Shown here piece after piece: positions 1-8,403 of a stretch of DNA of 64,000 nucleotides (position 1 is the first letter of the stretch; each line of letters starts with the position of its first letter). Both the position numbers and the translations under genes were made by a program. Source of the stretch: Clostridiales bacterium (GTDB lineage: Bacteria > Bacillota > Clostridia > Oscillospirales > Oscillospiraceae); assembly GCA_022785125.1 (NCBI GenBank), contig JALFRA010000007.1, positions 124,001 through 188,000 of the forward strand, written 5' to 3'. The notes under the pieces were generated by a model that was not told the origin of the DNA, searched no databases, and saw nothing but the letters and a program-made list of their open reading frames with translations.

Positions 1-429
1 GGGCAGACCGCCCGGGAGCTGCTGGACGAGGCCCTCAACCGCAAGACCTTCGCCCTCATCGGGGAGGAGGAGCCCCTGTATGCCGAATTCCCCAACGAGA
101 CCCAGCGGACCTACATCACCCGCCTGGTGGAGGGGGTCTATGACCACGCCCCTGAGCTGGACGAGTATATCTCCAAGTACGCCATCGGCTGGAAGTTCTC
201 CCGTATGAACCGGGTGGCCGTGGCCATCATGCGTGTGGCTATGTATGAGATCCTGTATATGCAGGACATCCCCAACGCCGCCGCCATCAACGAGGCCCTG
301 GAGCTGGTGAAGCACTACGAGGAGCCCGAGGTGGTCTCCTTTGTCAACGGCATTCTGGGCTCCTTCGTCCGGGGGGAGCACATCCCTGACCCGGTGGGCC
401 TGAAGGAGCAGCCGGAGGCGGAGGGCTGA
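1..429 (+). CDS. nusB: Transcription antitermination factor NusB (5' end missing)
   Basis: NusB forms the antitermination complex with NusE (ribosomal protein S10) on boxA RNA during rRNA transcription. The reading frame is open from the first base of the window, so the true start lies upstream; 142 codons are visible, most of a NusB protein. Recognisable parts are the central helix region with MNRVAVAIMRVAMYEILYM and the C-terminal AAINEALELVKHY then FVNGILGSF, the family's most conserved block. Its TGA overlaps the ATG of the next gene (ATGA), indicating translational coupling. A GTG at 127 is inside the conserved fold and is not the start. Confidence 0.93.
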   Translation, partial: GQTARELLDEALNRKTFALIGEEEPLYAEFPNETQRTYITRLVEGVYDHAPELDEYISKYAIGWKFSRMNRVAVAIMRVAMYEILYMQDIPNAAAINEALELVKHYEEPEVVSFVNGILGSFVRGEHIPDPVGLKEQPEAEG

Positions 430-1361
430 TGCGTACCCTGGGCATCGACACCAGCAACTACACCACCTCCGCCGCCGTCTTTGACGGCGAGGGGGGAGAG
501 AACGCCGGCCGCCTGCTGGAGGTGCGCCCCGGCGAACTGGGCCTGCGGCAGAGCGACGCCCTGTTCCAGCACGTCAAGGCCCTGCCTGACCGCTTTGCCC
601 AGCTGAGAGAGGGAGGCTGGCTCGACGGTATTGTTGCCGTGGGCGCTTCCACCCGGCCCCGGGCGGTGGAAGGGTCCTATATGCCCTGCTTCCTGGCGGG
701 GGAGAGCCAGGGCCGTACCCTGGCCGCCGCGTTGAACGTGCCCTTTTTTGCCTGTTCTCATCAGCAGGGCCACATTGCCGCTGCCGCCTGGTCGGCGGGC
801 CGGATGGACCTGTTGGACCGGCCCATGCTGGCCTGGCACCTGTCCGGCGGCACCACCGAGCTGCTCCACGTGGAGCCGGAGGGGGTCAATGTAAAAGCCA
901 CCCTCCTGGGGGGCACCAGCGACATCTCCGCCGGGCAGCTCATTGACCGCACCGGCGTGCTGCTGGGCCTGGATTTCCCGGCGGGCAAGGCGGTGGACCA
1001 GCTGGCGCAGGCGGGGCAGGCCAAGAAATTTACTGTGAAGCTAAATGGCTTTACCTTTTCGCTCTCCGGTATGGAGAATAAGGTCAAGGATATGGCGGAG
1101 CAGGGGGCGGAGAAGGCGGATATCGCCCGCTTTGCCCTGCTGACGGTGGCCGACGTGGTGCGGCGCACCACCCTGGCCGCCCTGAAACAGTATCCCGGCC
1201 TGCCGGTGCTGTGCTCCGGCGGCGTGGCCTCCAACTCCCTGCTGCGGCAGGTGATGGAGCCTCTGGGGGCGGTGTTTGCCCAGCCCCGGTTCTCCACCGA
1301 CAACGCCATGGGCGCCGCTATCCTCACCTGGCGGGCTGTAAAGGCGGGTGAGTTGACATGA
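429..1361 (+). CDS. TsaD/Kae1-like paralogue (M22 glycoprotease family)
   Basis: A 310-residue ASKHA-fold protein of the Kae1/TsaD (Gcp, peptidase M22) family. Visible motifs are the N-terminal nucleotide loop GIDTSNYTTSAAV (residues 5-17), the metal-binding H-x3-H in SHQQGH (near 110-114), LSGGTTELL (about 138) and the C-terminal SGGVASNSLLR (about 263). Canonical TsaD makes the t6A37 modification of tRNA with TsaB/TsaE/TsaC. This copy sits alone in a nusB-xseA context, away from tsaB/tsaE, so it is probably a paralogue rather than the essential TsaD; whether it modifies tRNA is unknown. It overlaps nusB and xseA by a few bases, so is part of one operon. Confidence 0.8.
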   Translation: MRTLGIDTSNYTTSAAVFDGEGGENAGRLLEVRPGELGLRQSDALFQHVKALPDRFAQLREGGWLDGIVAVGASTRPRAVEGSYMPCFLAGESQGRTLAAALNVPFFACSHQQGHIAAAAWSAGRMDLLDRPMLAWHLSGGTTELLHVEPEGVNVKATLLGGTSDISAGQLIDRTGVLLGLDFPAGKAVDQLAQAGQAKKFTVKLNGFTFSLSGMENKVKDMAEQGAEKADIARFALLTVADVVRRTTLAALKQYPGLPVLCSGGVASNSLLRQVMEPLGAVFAQPRFSTDNAMGAAILTWRAVKAGELT

Positions 1362-2545
1362 GCCATATCTACACGGTTTCTCAGGTCAACCAGTATATCA
1401 AATCCCTGCTGGACCGGGACCGGGAGCTGACCGCCCTGTATGTCCGGGGAGAGATCTCCAACTACAAGGCCTATCCCTCGGGCCACCACTATTTTTCCCT
1501 GAAAGATGGGGAGGGGGCCATTCGCTGCGTCATGTTCAAGCGGGAGGCCATGTCTCTCCGGTTCCGGCCGGAAAACGGCATGAAGGTCATTGCCTTCGGC
1601 CGGGTGGCGGTTTTTCCCCGGGACGGGCAGTACCAGCTGTACTGCACCTCCCTGACCCCGGAGGGAGTGGGGGACCTGTATCTGGCCTTTGAACAGCTCA
1701 AACAGAAGCTGTATGCGGAGGGACTGTTTGATCCCTCCCACAAAAAGCCCATCCCCAAATTCCCCAAGCGCATCGCGCTCATCACCTCCTCCGCCGGCGC
1801 GGCGGTGCGGGATATGCTGCGCATCCTGGGGGCCCGGTGGCCTATGGCGGAGGTCTTTCTTCTGCCGGTGCGGGTCCAGGGGACGGAGGCGCCCGGAGAG
1901 ATCTGCGCCGCCATCGCCTGGGCCAACCGGCATCAGGTGGCCGACCTGATCATCACTGGCCGGGGCGGAGGGTCTATGGAGGATCTGTGGGCCTTCAATG
2001 ACGAAAACGTGGCCCGCACCATCTATCACTCGGCTATCCCGGTGATCTCTGCAGTGGGCCATGAGCCTGACGTGACCATTGCTGACTTTGTGGCCGACCT
2101 GCGGGCGGCCACTCCCTCCAACGCCGCCGAGCTGGCGGTGCCCGACCAGAACGAGGTCGCGGTGTGGCTGCGTCAGATGGAGGGGCGGCTGGCCCAGGCC
2201 ATGGGCCGCAAGCTGGAGTCCGCCCGAAAGGATCTGGACAGGGCGGCCCGGTGCCGGGCCCTTCAGGACCCCATGAACTATGTGGACGATAAGCGGATGG
2301 TGTTGGACTACCAGCGGGAGAAGCTGGCGGCGGGGCTGAACGCCGCCCTCAACCGGGAGCGGCAGCGCTTCGGACAGCTGGCCTCCAAGCTGGACGCCCT
2401 CAGCCCCCTGAAGGTATTGGGCCGGGGTTACGCCATCCCCCAAAAGGCGGACGGCGGCGTGGTCCGGTCTGTGAACGACGTGGCCCCCGGCGACGGACTA
2501 AAGCTGCGGGTGGCCGATGGCGAGATATCCTGTCAAGTGGTTTAA
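1358..2545 (+). CDS. xseA: Exodeoxyribonuclease VII large subunit
   Basis: XseA is the catalytic subunit of exonuclease VII, which degrades single-stranded DNA to acid-soluble oligonucleotides. The 395-residue protein has the N-terminal OB-fold (about 1-105; YTVSQVNQYIKSLL, YFSLKD), then the catalytic domain with GRGGGSMEDLWAFNDE (about 201-216) and SAVGHEPDVTIADFVAD (about 230-246), both family signatures, and a coiled-coil C-terminal part that binds the small subunit. The start ATG overlaps the previous stop by 4 nt. The small-subunit gene follows after 30 nt. Confidence 0.97.
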   Translation: MSHIYTVSQVNQYIKSLLDRDRELTALYVRGEISNYKAYPSGHHYFSLKDGEGAIRCVMFKREAMSLRFRPENGMKVIAFGRVAVFPRDGQYQLYCTSLTPEGVGDLYLAFEQLKQKLYAEGLFDPSHKKPIPKFPKRIALITSSAGAAVRDMLRILGARWPMAEVFLLPVRVQGTEAPGEICAAIAWANRHQVADLIITGRGGGSMEDLWAFNDENVARTIYHSAIPVISAVGHEPDVTIADFVADLRAATPSNAAELAVPDQNEVAVWLRQMEGRLAQAMGRKLESARKDLDRAARCRALQDPMNYVDDKRMVLDYQREKLAAGLNAALNRERQRFGQLASKLDALSPLKVLGRGYAIPQKADGGVVRSVNDVAPGDGLKLRVADGEISCQVV

Positions 2546-2575
2546 CTTGACTGCATTTGGAAAGGATTTAAGGAC

Positions 2576-2812
2576 ATGGCGGAAGAAAAACTGACCTTTG
2601 AGCAGGCGATGGGCCGGCTGGAGGAGATCGTAAAGCGGCTGGAGCAGGGGGACGCCCCGCTGGAGGAGGCTCTGTTCCTCTTTGAGGAGGGGACCCGGCT
2701 GCTGGGCGGCTGTTCCGCCCAACTGGACAGTGCCGAACAGAAAGTGCGCAAGCTGCTGGCGGGGCCTGATGGTCAGCCAGTGGAGGCACCCTTTGAGGAG
2801 GGACAGGTATGA
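2576..2812 (+). CDS. xseB: Exodeoxyribonuclease VII small subunit
   Basis: A 78-residue helical protein typical of XseB in length and motif: LTFEQAMGRLEEIVKRLEQG and DAPLEEALFLFEEGTRL. Several copies coat the XseA coiled coil. The start ATG is preceded by AAAGGA about 8 nt upstream. The gene overlaps the ispA start by 4 nt. The xseA-xseB-ispA-dxs order is the usual arrangement in Firmicutes. Confidence 0.96.
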   Translation: MAEEKLTFEQAMGRLEEIVKRLEQGDAPLEEALFLFEEGTRLLGGCSAQLDSAEQKVRKLLAGPDGQPVEAPFEEGQV

Positions 2813-3690
2813 CCGAACAGGAGAGACTGGACAGCCACAGGGCTCAGGCGGAGGAATGGCTGCACCGCTGTTTCCAGGGCCGGGCGCCCCGGGGAGATCT
2901 CTACGACGCCATGTACTACAGTCTGCTGGCGGGCGGCAAGCGGATCCGGCCGGTGCTGCTGCTGGAGAGCTGCCGGCTGTGCGGCGGCGATCCGGAGCAA
3001 GCGCTGCCTTTTGCCGGGGCCATTGAGATGATCCATACTTACTCGCTGATCCATGACGATCTGCCCTGCATGGATGACGACGATTTGCGCCGGGGCCGGC
3101 CTACCAACCACAAGGTCTATGGCGAGGCTACCGCTGTACTGGCTGGAGACGCGCTGCTGACCGCGGCCTTTGAGTGGATGCTGGACCCGTCTGTGACCCT
3201 GCCGCCGGAGCGCGTATTGGAAGCCGCCAGGGTGTTGGCCCAGTCAGCCGGCGCCCAGGGCATGGTAGGCGGCCAGGTGCTGGACATGGCGGGGGAGGGC
3301 CACGCCATGGGCCTTACCGAGGTGGAGGAATTGCAGCGTCTCAAGACTGGCGCCCTCATTCGGGCCGCCGCTGAAATGGGCTGCGTGCTGGCCGGCGGCA
3401 GCGAGGAGCAGCGGAAGGCTGTGTGCCGCTATGCGGAGCGGATCGGACTTGCCTTTCAGATCCAGGACGACATCCTGGATGTGGTGGGTGACGAGGCCAC
3501 CCTGGGCAAGCCGGTGGGCTCCGACGCCAAGAGTGAGAAGAACACCTTCGTGACCTTGAAAGGGCTGGAGGAGTGCCGCCATCTGGTGGAGAAACTGACC
3601 GAGGAGGCTGTGGAAGCCCTGTCCATTTTCGGGGATGAGGGCGAAAGCCTGTGCTGGCTGGCCCGCTCCCTGGCAAGCCGTGAAAAGTGA
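2809..3690 (+). CDS. ispA: Polyprenyl (farnesyl-type) diphosphate synthase
   Basis: Condenses isopentenyl diphosphate with allylic diphosphates to make C15 (possibly C20) prenyl diphosphate, the precursor for undecaprenyl phosphate and quinone tails. The 293-residue protein shows the first aspartate-rich motif DDLPCMDDDDLRRGRPT (about 83-99) and the second, QDDILDVVGD (about 219-228), both needed for Mg-diphosphate binding, plus GGKRIRP near residue 44. It lies between xseB and a PAP2-like gene, with dxs just downstream, so precursor synthesis and chain elongation are co-transcribed. Exact product length cannot be told from sequence. Confidence 0.95.
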   Translation: MTEQERLDSHRAQAEEWLHRCFQGRAPRGDLYDAMYYSLLAGGKRIRPVLLLESCRLCGGDPEQALPFAGAIEMIHTYSLIHDDLPCMDDDDLRRGRPTNHKVYGEATAVLAGDALLTAAFEWMLDPSVTLPPERVLEAARVLAQSAGAQGMVGGQVLDMAGEGHAMGLTEVEELQRLKTGALIRAAAEMGCVLAGGSEEQRKAVCRYAERIGLAFQIQDDILDVVGDEATLGKPVGSDAKSEKNTFVTLKGLEECRHLVEKLTEEAVEALSIFGDEGESLCWLARSLASREK

Positions 3691-3698
3691 GGCGCAAC

Positions 3699-4160
3699 AT
3701 GGGAAACGTAGTAGACTTTTTCACCGGCAATCTGATCCTCAACCTGGCCATCCTGGCCTGGGCCATTGCCCAGGGGCTGAAGATCATCATTACTTTCTGG
3801 ACCAAAAAGAAGCTGGACTGGCACTATCTGGTGGCCAGCGGCGGAATGCCCAGTTCCCACTCCGCTTTCGTGTGTGCCTGCGCTTCGTCGGTGGGCTATA
3901 TGTACGGCTGGGGATCTCCCATGTTCAGCATCGCGGCGGTTTTGGCTATTGTGGTCATGTATGACGCCGCCAATGTCCGCAAAGCGGCGGGGGAACAGGC
4001 CAAGATCCTCAACTACATCATGGACCACTGGACCGAAATGAAGCCGGCCCTCTTCGGCAAGGAGCTGAAAGAACTGTTGGGCCACACGCCCTTCCAGGTC
4101 CTGATGGGTGGTGTGCTGGGCGTGGCGGTGGGTCTGCTGGGCGCCTGGCAGTGGAGCTGA
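3699..4160 (+). CDS. Divergent PAP2 (DUF212) family membrane protein
   Basis: A small membrane protein (153 residues) of the divergent PAP2/acid-phosphatase-like family (B. subtilis YuiD type). SGGMPSSHSAFVCAC (about 47-61) matches the PSxxH lipid-phosphatase motif, and hydrophobic segments lie near residues 8-28, 65-87 and at the C-terminus. I chose ATG 3699 because GAGG lies 6 nt upstream; GTG 3687, overlapping the ispA stop, is the alternative. Its position between ispA and dxs suggests a prenyl-diphosphate or lipid-phosphate substrate, but this is inference. Confidence 0.85.
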   Translation: MGNVVDFFTGNLILNLAILAWAIAQGLKIIITFWTKKKLDWHYLVASGGMPSSHSAFVCACASSVGYMYGWGSPMFSIAAVLAIVVMYDAANVRKAAGEQAKILNYIMDHWTEMKPALFGKELKELLGHTPFQVLMGGVLGVAVGLLGAWQWS

Positions 4161-4199
4161 CAGCTCCGCTGATTTGATCCTTCACCGGGAGGTGTTACC

Positions 4200-6053
4200 A
4201 TTCTTAGTCTGGAGCAATGTTCCAACGATATCAGCGCCCTGACCGACAGTGAGGCGTCTGCGCTCTGCGGTCTGCTGCGGGCCCGCATCCTGGATGTGGT
4301 TTCCCGCACCGGCGGCCATCTGGCCTCCAGTCTGGGGGCGGTAGAGCTGATCGTTGCCATTCATCGCGTATTTGATACCGGCCGGGACCGGCTGGTGTTT
4401 GACGTGGGCCACCAGTGTTATGCCCACAAGATCCTTACCGGCCGCAATGCCGCCATGGAGACCCTGCGCTCCTTCGGCGGGCTGGCCGGCTATCCCAAAC
4501 CCACCGAGAGTGACACCGACGCATTCATCGCCGGTCACGCATCCAACTCGGTGTCAGTGGCCCTCGGAATGGCAAGGGCGAGAACTTTACAGAAAAGTGA
4601 TTACAACGTATTGGCCCTGATTGGTGACGGCGCCCTCACCGGCGGCCTGGCCTATGAGGGCCTGTCTGACGCGGGGGACAGCAAGGAACCCCTCATCGTT
4701 ATTCTCAACGACAACGGGATGTCCATCACCAAGAGCGTGGGCGGCGTGGCCGACCATCTGGCCCGCCAGCGGCTCAAGCCCCAGTATCTCCGCTTCAAGC
4801 GGGGCTATCGGAAGGTGATGGGGGCAACCGCTCTGGGGCGTGGGATCTACAAAGTGACCCACAAGGTCAAGACCGCCATCAAGGAGACCCTGCTGCCCTG
4901 CAGCCTTTTTGAGGATATGGGCTTTACCTACCTGGGGCCGGTGGATGGCCATGATGTGAAGCGGCTGACCCGGCTGCTCAGGTACGCCCGGGACCTGAAG
5001 GGCCCTGTGCTGCTTCATGTGAGAACTGTAAAGGGGAAGGGCTATACCCCTGCGGAGCGCAACCCGGATCAGTTTCATGGTGTGGGCCGCTTCTGTGTGG
5101 AGACCGGCGAGGTGCTGAAGGGCGGCGGTACCAATTTTTCCGCTGTCTTTGGACAGACCCTTTGCAAGATGGCGGAGGAGGACCCCAGGCTGTGCGCCAT
5201 TACCGCCGCCATGCAGGGGGGAACGGGACTCAACACCTTTGCCACCCGATTCCCGGACCGGTTCTTTGACGTAGGTATCGCCGAGGGCCACGCGGTGGCA
5301 ATGTCCGCCGGTATGGCCAAGCAGGGCATGATCCCGGTCTTTGCGGTATATTCCTCCTTCCTTCAGCGGGCCTACGATATGCTGATCCATGACGTGGCCC
5401 TTCAGGGGCTCCATGTGGTCTTTGCCATTGATCGGGCCGGACTGGTGGGAGAGGACGGCGAGACCCACCACGGCGTCTTTGACACCGCCTTTCTGGACAC
5501 GGTGCCCGGCATGACGGTACTGTGCCCCTCCAGCTATGCCGAACTGGAATCTATGCTCCGATATGCCATCTATGAGGTGAAGGGACCGGTGGCGGTCCGC
5601 TACCCCCGGGGGGGTCAGGAGGACTATCAGGAGGATTCCGGGCTGGTCGGCACTGCGGTGCTGCGTACTGGCAAGGATATTACCTTGACAGGCTATGGCA
5701 TTACAGTCAATGCGCTGCTGGACTGTGCCAGGCGGCTGGAGGCCGACGGCATTCAGGCCCAGGTGCTCAAACTCAATACCATTACGCCTCTGGACGGGGC
5801 GCCGGTGGCGGCCTCGGTCATAGAAACCGGGCGGCTGCTGGTGGCAGAGGAAGCTGCCTCGGGCAACTGCGTGGGGCAGCGGCTGGCTGCGAATCTGCTG
5901 GAGCGGGGCGTTGCGGCAAAGGTGGTCATGGTGAATACCGGACCCGACTTTGTTACCCACGGCGCTGTGTCTCAGCTGCGGACCCTGTGCGGTCTGGATG
6001 GAGCGTCCCTGTATCATAAGGCGTTGGAGGTCTGCGGACATGGCAATGGTTAA
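4200..6053 (+). CDS. dxs: 1-deoxy-D-xylulose-5-phosphate synthase, apparent ATT start
   Basis: Thiamine-diphosphate enzyme that condenses pyruvate and glyceraldehyde 3-phosphate, the first step of the MEP isoprenoid pathway. Visible are VSRTGGHLASSLG, DVGHQCYAHK (about 66), the ThDP motif GDGALTGG...LNDNG (about 142-171) and the transketolase C-terminal half. In frame, a TGA ends at 4172 and no ATG, GTG or TTG occurs until GTG 4296, which lies inside the conserved N-terminal helix. GGGAGG at 4187-4192 sits 7 nt before ATT 4200; starting there gives 617 residues, the usual family length. The start codon therefore seems to be ATT. The 3' end overlaps tlyA by 14 nt. Confidence 0.93.
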   Translation: MLSLEQCSNDISALTDSEASALCGLLRARILDVVSRTGGHLASSLGAVELIVAIHRVFDTGRDRLVFDVGHQCYAHKILTGRNAAMETLRSFGGLAGYPKPTESDTDAFIAGHASNSVSVALGMARARTLQKSDYNVLALIGDGALTGGLAYEGLSDAGDSKEPLIVILNDNGMSITKSVGGVADHLARQRLKPQYLRFKRGYRKVMGATALGRGIYKVTHKVKTAIKETLLPCSLFEDMGFTYLGPVDGHDVKRLTRLLRYARDLKGPVLLHVRTVKGKGYTPAERNPDQFHGVGRFCVETGEVLKGGGTNFSAVFGQTLCKMAEEDPRLCAITAAMQGGTGLNTFATRFPDRFFDVGIAEGHAVAMSAGMAKQGMIPVFAVYSSFLQRAYDMLIHDVALQGLHVVFAIDRAGLVGEDGETHHGVFDTAFLDTVPGMTVLCPSSYAELESMLRYAIYEVKGPVAVRYPRGGQEDYQEDSGLVGTAVLRTGKDITLTGYGITVNALLDCARRLEADGIQAQVLKLNTITPLDGAPVAASVIETGRLLVAEEAASGNCVGQRLAANLLERGVAAKVVMVNTGPDFVTHGAVSQLRTLCGLDGASLYHKALEVCGHGNG

Positions 6054-6861
6054 AAAAAGACTGGACGTACTGCTGGTGGAGCGGGGGCTGGCGGAGAGCC
6101 GGCAGCGGGCCCAGGCCATCATTATGAGCGGCCAGGTCTATGTAAAAGAGCAGAAGGTGGACAAGGCCGGGGCCCAGATCCCTGAGGACTCCCCCGTGGA
6201 GGTGAGAGGTCAGACCCTGGCCTATGTGAGCCGGGGCGGCCTGAAGCTGGAGAAGGCGATGAAGACCTTTGAGGGCATTCACCTGGACGGTGCGGTGTGC
6301 GGCGATATCGGCGCTTCCACCGGCGGCTTTACCGACTGTATGCTCCAAAACGGAGCGGTCAAGGTGTACGCCGTGGACGTGGGCTATGGCCAGCTGGCCT
6401 GGTCCCTCCGCAGCGATGAGCGGGTGGTGTGCCTGGAGCGCACCAACGCCCGCTATCTGACCCATGAGCAGATTCCCGATGAGCTGGACTTTGCCAGCGT
6501 GGACGTGTCCTTTATCTCCCTGAAGCTGATCCTGCCAGCCCTCCGGGGCCTGCTCAAGCCGGACGGCCAGGCGGTGTGCCTGGTGAAGCCCCAGTTTGAG
6601 GCGGGACGGGAAAAGGTAGGCAAAAAGGGCGTGGTGCGGGACCCCGCCGTCCACCTGGAAGTGATCCAGCAATTTCTCAAGAATGCCGCCGATGCAGATT
6701 TTGCTGTAAAGGATATGACCTTTTCACCAATCAGAGGACCCGAGGGCAACATTGAGTACCTGGGACACCTGTTGGCCGGGGGAGGCGGAGCCTCCTGGAC
6801 CGGCGATCCGACAGCCCTGGTAGAGGCATCCCACGCGGCCCTGGAAGGAGCTGGACAATGA
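6040..6861 (+). CDS. tlyA: TlyA family S4-domain rRNA 2'-O-methyltransferase
   Basis: A 273-residue protein with an N-terminal S4 RNA-binding domain (KKRLDVLLVERGLAESRQRA, about 4-23) and an FtsJ-like SAM methyltransferase domain (GDIGASTGGFTDCML near 88-102; DFASVDVSFISLKLILP about 152). TlyA methylates 16S and/or 23S rRNA ribose in some bacteria; in Firmicutes its target is poorly defined. Start ATG 6040 is preceded by GGAGG at 6026-6030 and overlaps the end of dxs. nadK follows with a 4-nt overlap. The dxs-tlyA-nadK-argR-recN order is classic for this phylum. Confidence 0.93.
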   Translation: MAMVKKRLDVLLVERGLAESRQRAQAIIMSGQVYVKEQKVDKAGAQIPEDSPVEVRGQTLAYVSRGGLKLEKAMKTFEGIHLDGAVCGDIGASTGGFTDCMLQNGAVKVYAVDVGYGQLAWSLRSDERVVCLERTNARYLTHEQIPDELDFASVDVSFISLKLILPALRGLLKPDGQAVCLVKPQFEAGREKVGKKGVVRDPAVHLEVIQQFLKNAADADFAVKDMTFSPIRGPEGNIEYLGHLLAGGGGASWTGDPTALVEASHAALEGAGQ

Positions 6862-7721
6862 AAGTAGTGTTGAGCCCCAACCCCTATCGGGACCGGGGAT
6901 TGAAGGCCGCCCAGGCGGCGGAAAAGATTCTGAAAGCCGCCGGGGTGGAAACCGCCATCTGTCTGCCTTTTGTGGTGGAGGGGGGGAATATTGAATTTCC
7001 CAAGCACATCCAGTTCAAGCAGACCGAGGAGGAGCTGAAGGATGCGGACATCCTGGTATGCTTTGGCGGAGACGGTACCATCCTCCATGCCGCCAAGGAC
7101 GCCAACCAGTTCCATGTGCCAATCCTGGGCGTTAACCTGGGCAGCGTGGGCTTCATGGCGGAGCTGGAACTGGGGGAGCTGTCCATGCTCTCCAAGCTGC
7201 CCGCCGGAAAATATGCGGTGGAGGACCGCATGATGCTGGATGTGACGGTGCGGCGGGACGGCAAGGTGATCTACTCCGACATCGCCCTTAACGACGCCGC
7301 CCTCACCAAGGGGGCCGTGGCCCGGGTGGTGGATCTGGAGGTGCTGGGGGACAAGACCACCATTACCAGGATGTCTGCCGACGGCGTGGTCATCAGCACC
7401 CCCACCGGCTCCACCGCTTATTCCATGTCGGCGGGGGGCCCTATCGTGGAGCCCACGGCGGAAAACATCATCGTCACGCCGATCTGTCCTCATGCCCTGT
7501 CCGCCCGGTCCTTTGTGCTGGGCCATGAACGGACCGTATCCATCAAGCTGGGCCGGATGGCCCGCAAGACCGCCTTTTTGTCGGTGGATGGGGGCAAAGC
7601 CTTCAAGCTCAATGGCGGCGACGTGGTGGAAGCAAGGATGTCCAAGTCAAAGACCAGACTGGTTCGGGTGACCGGCCGGACATTTTATGAGATTTTGAAT
7701 CAAAAATTGGGAGGTGCGTAA
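6858..7721 (+). CDS. nadK: NAD kinase
   Basis: Phosphorylates NAD+ to NADP+ using ATP or polyphosphate. The 287-residue protein carries the diagnostic GGDGT motif in CFGGDGTILHAAK (about 68-80), GVNLGSVGFMAEL (about 91-103) and the NAD-binding ADGVVISTPTGSTAYSMSAG (about 173-192). Start ATG overlaps the tlyA stop (ATGA), so translation is probably coupled. argR begins 3 nt after its stop. Confidence 0.97.
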   Translation: MKVVLSPNPYRDRGLKAAQAAEKILKAAGVETAICLPFVVEGGNIEFPKHIQFKQTEEELKDADILVCFGGDGTILHAAKDANQFHVPILGVNLGSVGFMAELELGELSMLSKLPAGKYAVEDRMMLDVTVRRDGKVIYSDIALNDAALTKGAVARVVDLEVLGDKTTITRMSADGVVISTPTGSTAYSMSAGGPIVEPTAENIIVTPICPHALSARSFVLGHERTVSIKLGRMARKTAFLSVDGGKAFKLNGGDVVEARMSKSKTRLVRVTGRTFYEILNQKLGGA

Positions 7722-7724
7722 GCC

Positions 7725-8177
7725 ATGAAGGCGAAACGGCAGCAGGAGATTTTGCGGATCATTGCGGAGCAGGATATCGATACCCAGGATCAGCTTCTGA
7801 CAGAGCTGCGGGCCAGGGGGGTGCAGTCCACCCAGGCCACCATTTCCCGGGACATCAAGGAACTCCATCTCATCAAGGAACTGACTGGATATGGGACCTA
7901 TCGTTACGCCGTTTCAGAGCGGAAGGCTTCTCTGAATATCGCGGGACGGCTGCGTACCATCTTCAAGGAGGGCGTCACTTCCTTTGATGTGGCCCAGAAC
8001 ATCGTGGTTTTAAAAACCATGCCCGGCCTGGCCTCGGCGGCCTGCGCCGCCATCGACGGTATGGATATTCCCAGTCTGGTGGGCAGCCTGGCGGGAGACG
8101 ATACCGCTATCCTCATCATGCGTACCAATGAGGACGCTGCCTCCTTCTGCAACGAGATCCACGCCATGCTGAAATGA
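7725..8177 (+). CDS. argR: Arginine repressor ArgR
   Basis: Hexameric arginine-sensing repressor/activator of arginine metabolism. The 150-residue protein has the N-terminal winged helix (QQEILRIIAEQDIDTQDQLL and the recognition part TQATISRDIKELHLIKE, about 36-52) and a C-terminal oligomerisation/arginine domain with IDGMDIPSLVGSLAGDDTAI. GGGAGG lies 8 nt before ATG 7725. The gene is followed by a structured intergenic repeat rather than directly by recN. Confidence 0.96.
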   Translation: MKAKRQQEILRIIAEQDIDTQDQLLTELRARGVQSTQATISRDIKELHLIKELTGYGTYRYAVSERKASLNIAGRLRTIFKEGVTSFDVAQNIVVLKTMPGLASAACAAIDGMDIPSLVGSLAGDDTAILIMRTNEDAASFCNEIHAMLK

Positions 8178-8180
8178 GAC

Positions 8181-8373
8181 TTCAAAAAAGTGACAAAGTC
8201 ACTTTTTTGAGCAGGATGCAGCCCGCTGCGCGCAGAATTTGTCCATCTTTGATGGATAAATTCCACACTTACGGTCTGAGAAGTGTTTTGGCCACGCGTA
8301 TGTCGCGGCCAAAAACGGATTTCGATTTTATTGCGCCGCCTGCGGGCGGCGCAACTCTGCGAGGCTTTTTTAA
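8181..8373. repeat. Structured intergenic repeat, copy A
   Basis: A non-coding segment between argR and recN that recurs, diverged, at 49823-49992. It begins with a perfect 12-bp hairpin with an AAA loop (8183-8209; T-rich 3' arm, so it may also terminate argR transcripts). Then come GCAGCCCGC-T-GCGCGC (8218-8233), an AT-rich hairpin at about 8236-8262 that the other copy lacks, a stem TTTTGGCC/GGCCAAAA around a 13-nt loop (8286-8314), a GC hairpin with a TGCG loop (8333-8352) and a tail ACTCTGCGAGGC (8354-8365). Function unknown; it could be a mobile MITE-like element or a structured RNA. Confidence 0.75.
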
Positions 8374-8403
8374 TCAACGTGCCTTTCTAGGGTGGTGGCC
8401 TAT

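Noticed and set aside
761-2443. 560-codon minus-strand frame across the TsaD-like and xseA genes
   Set aside because: Overlaps two genes with strong motifs; composition is a codon-mirror artefact.
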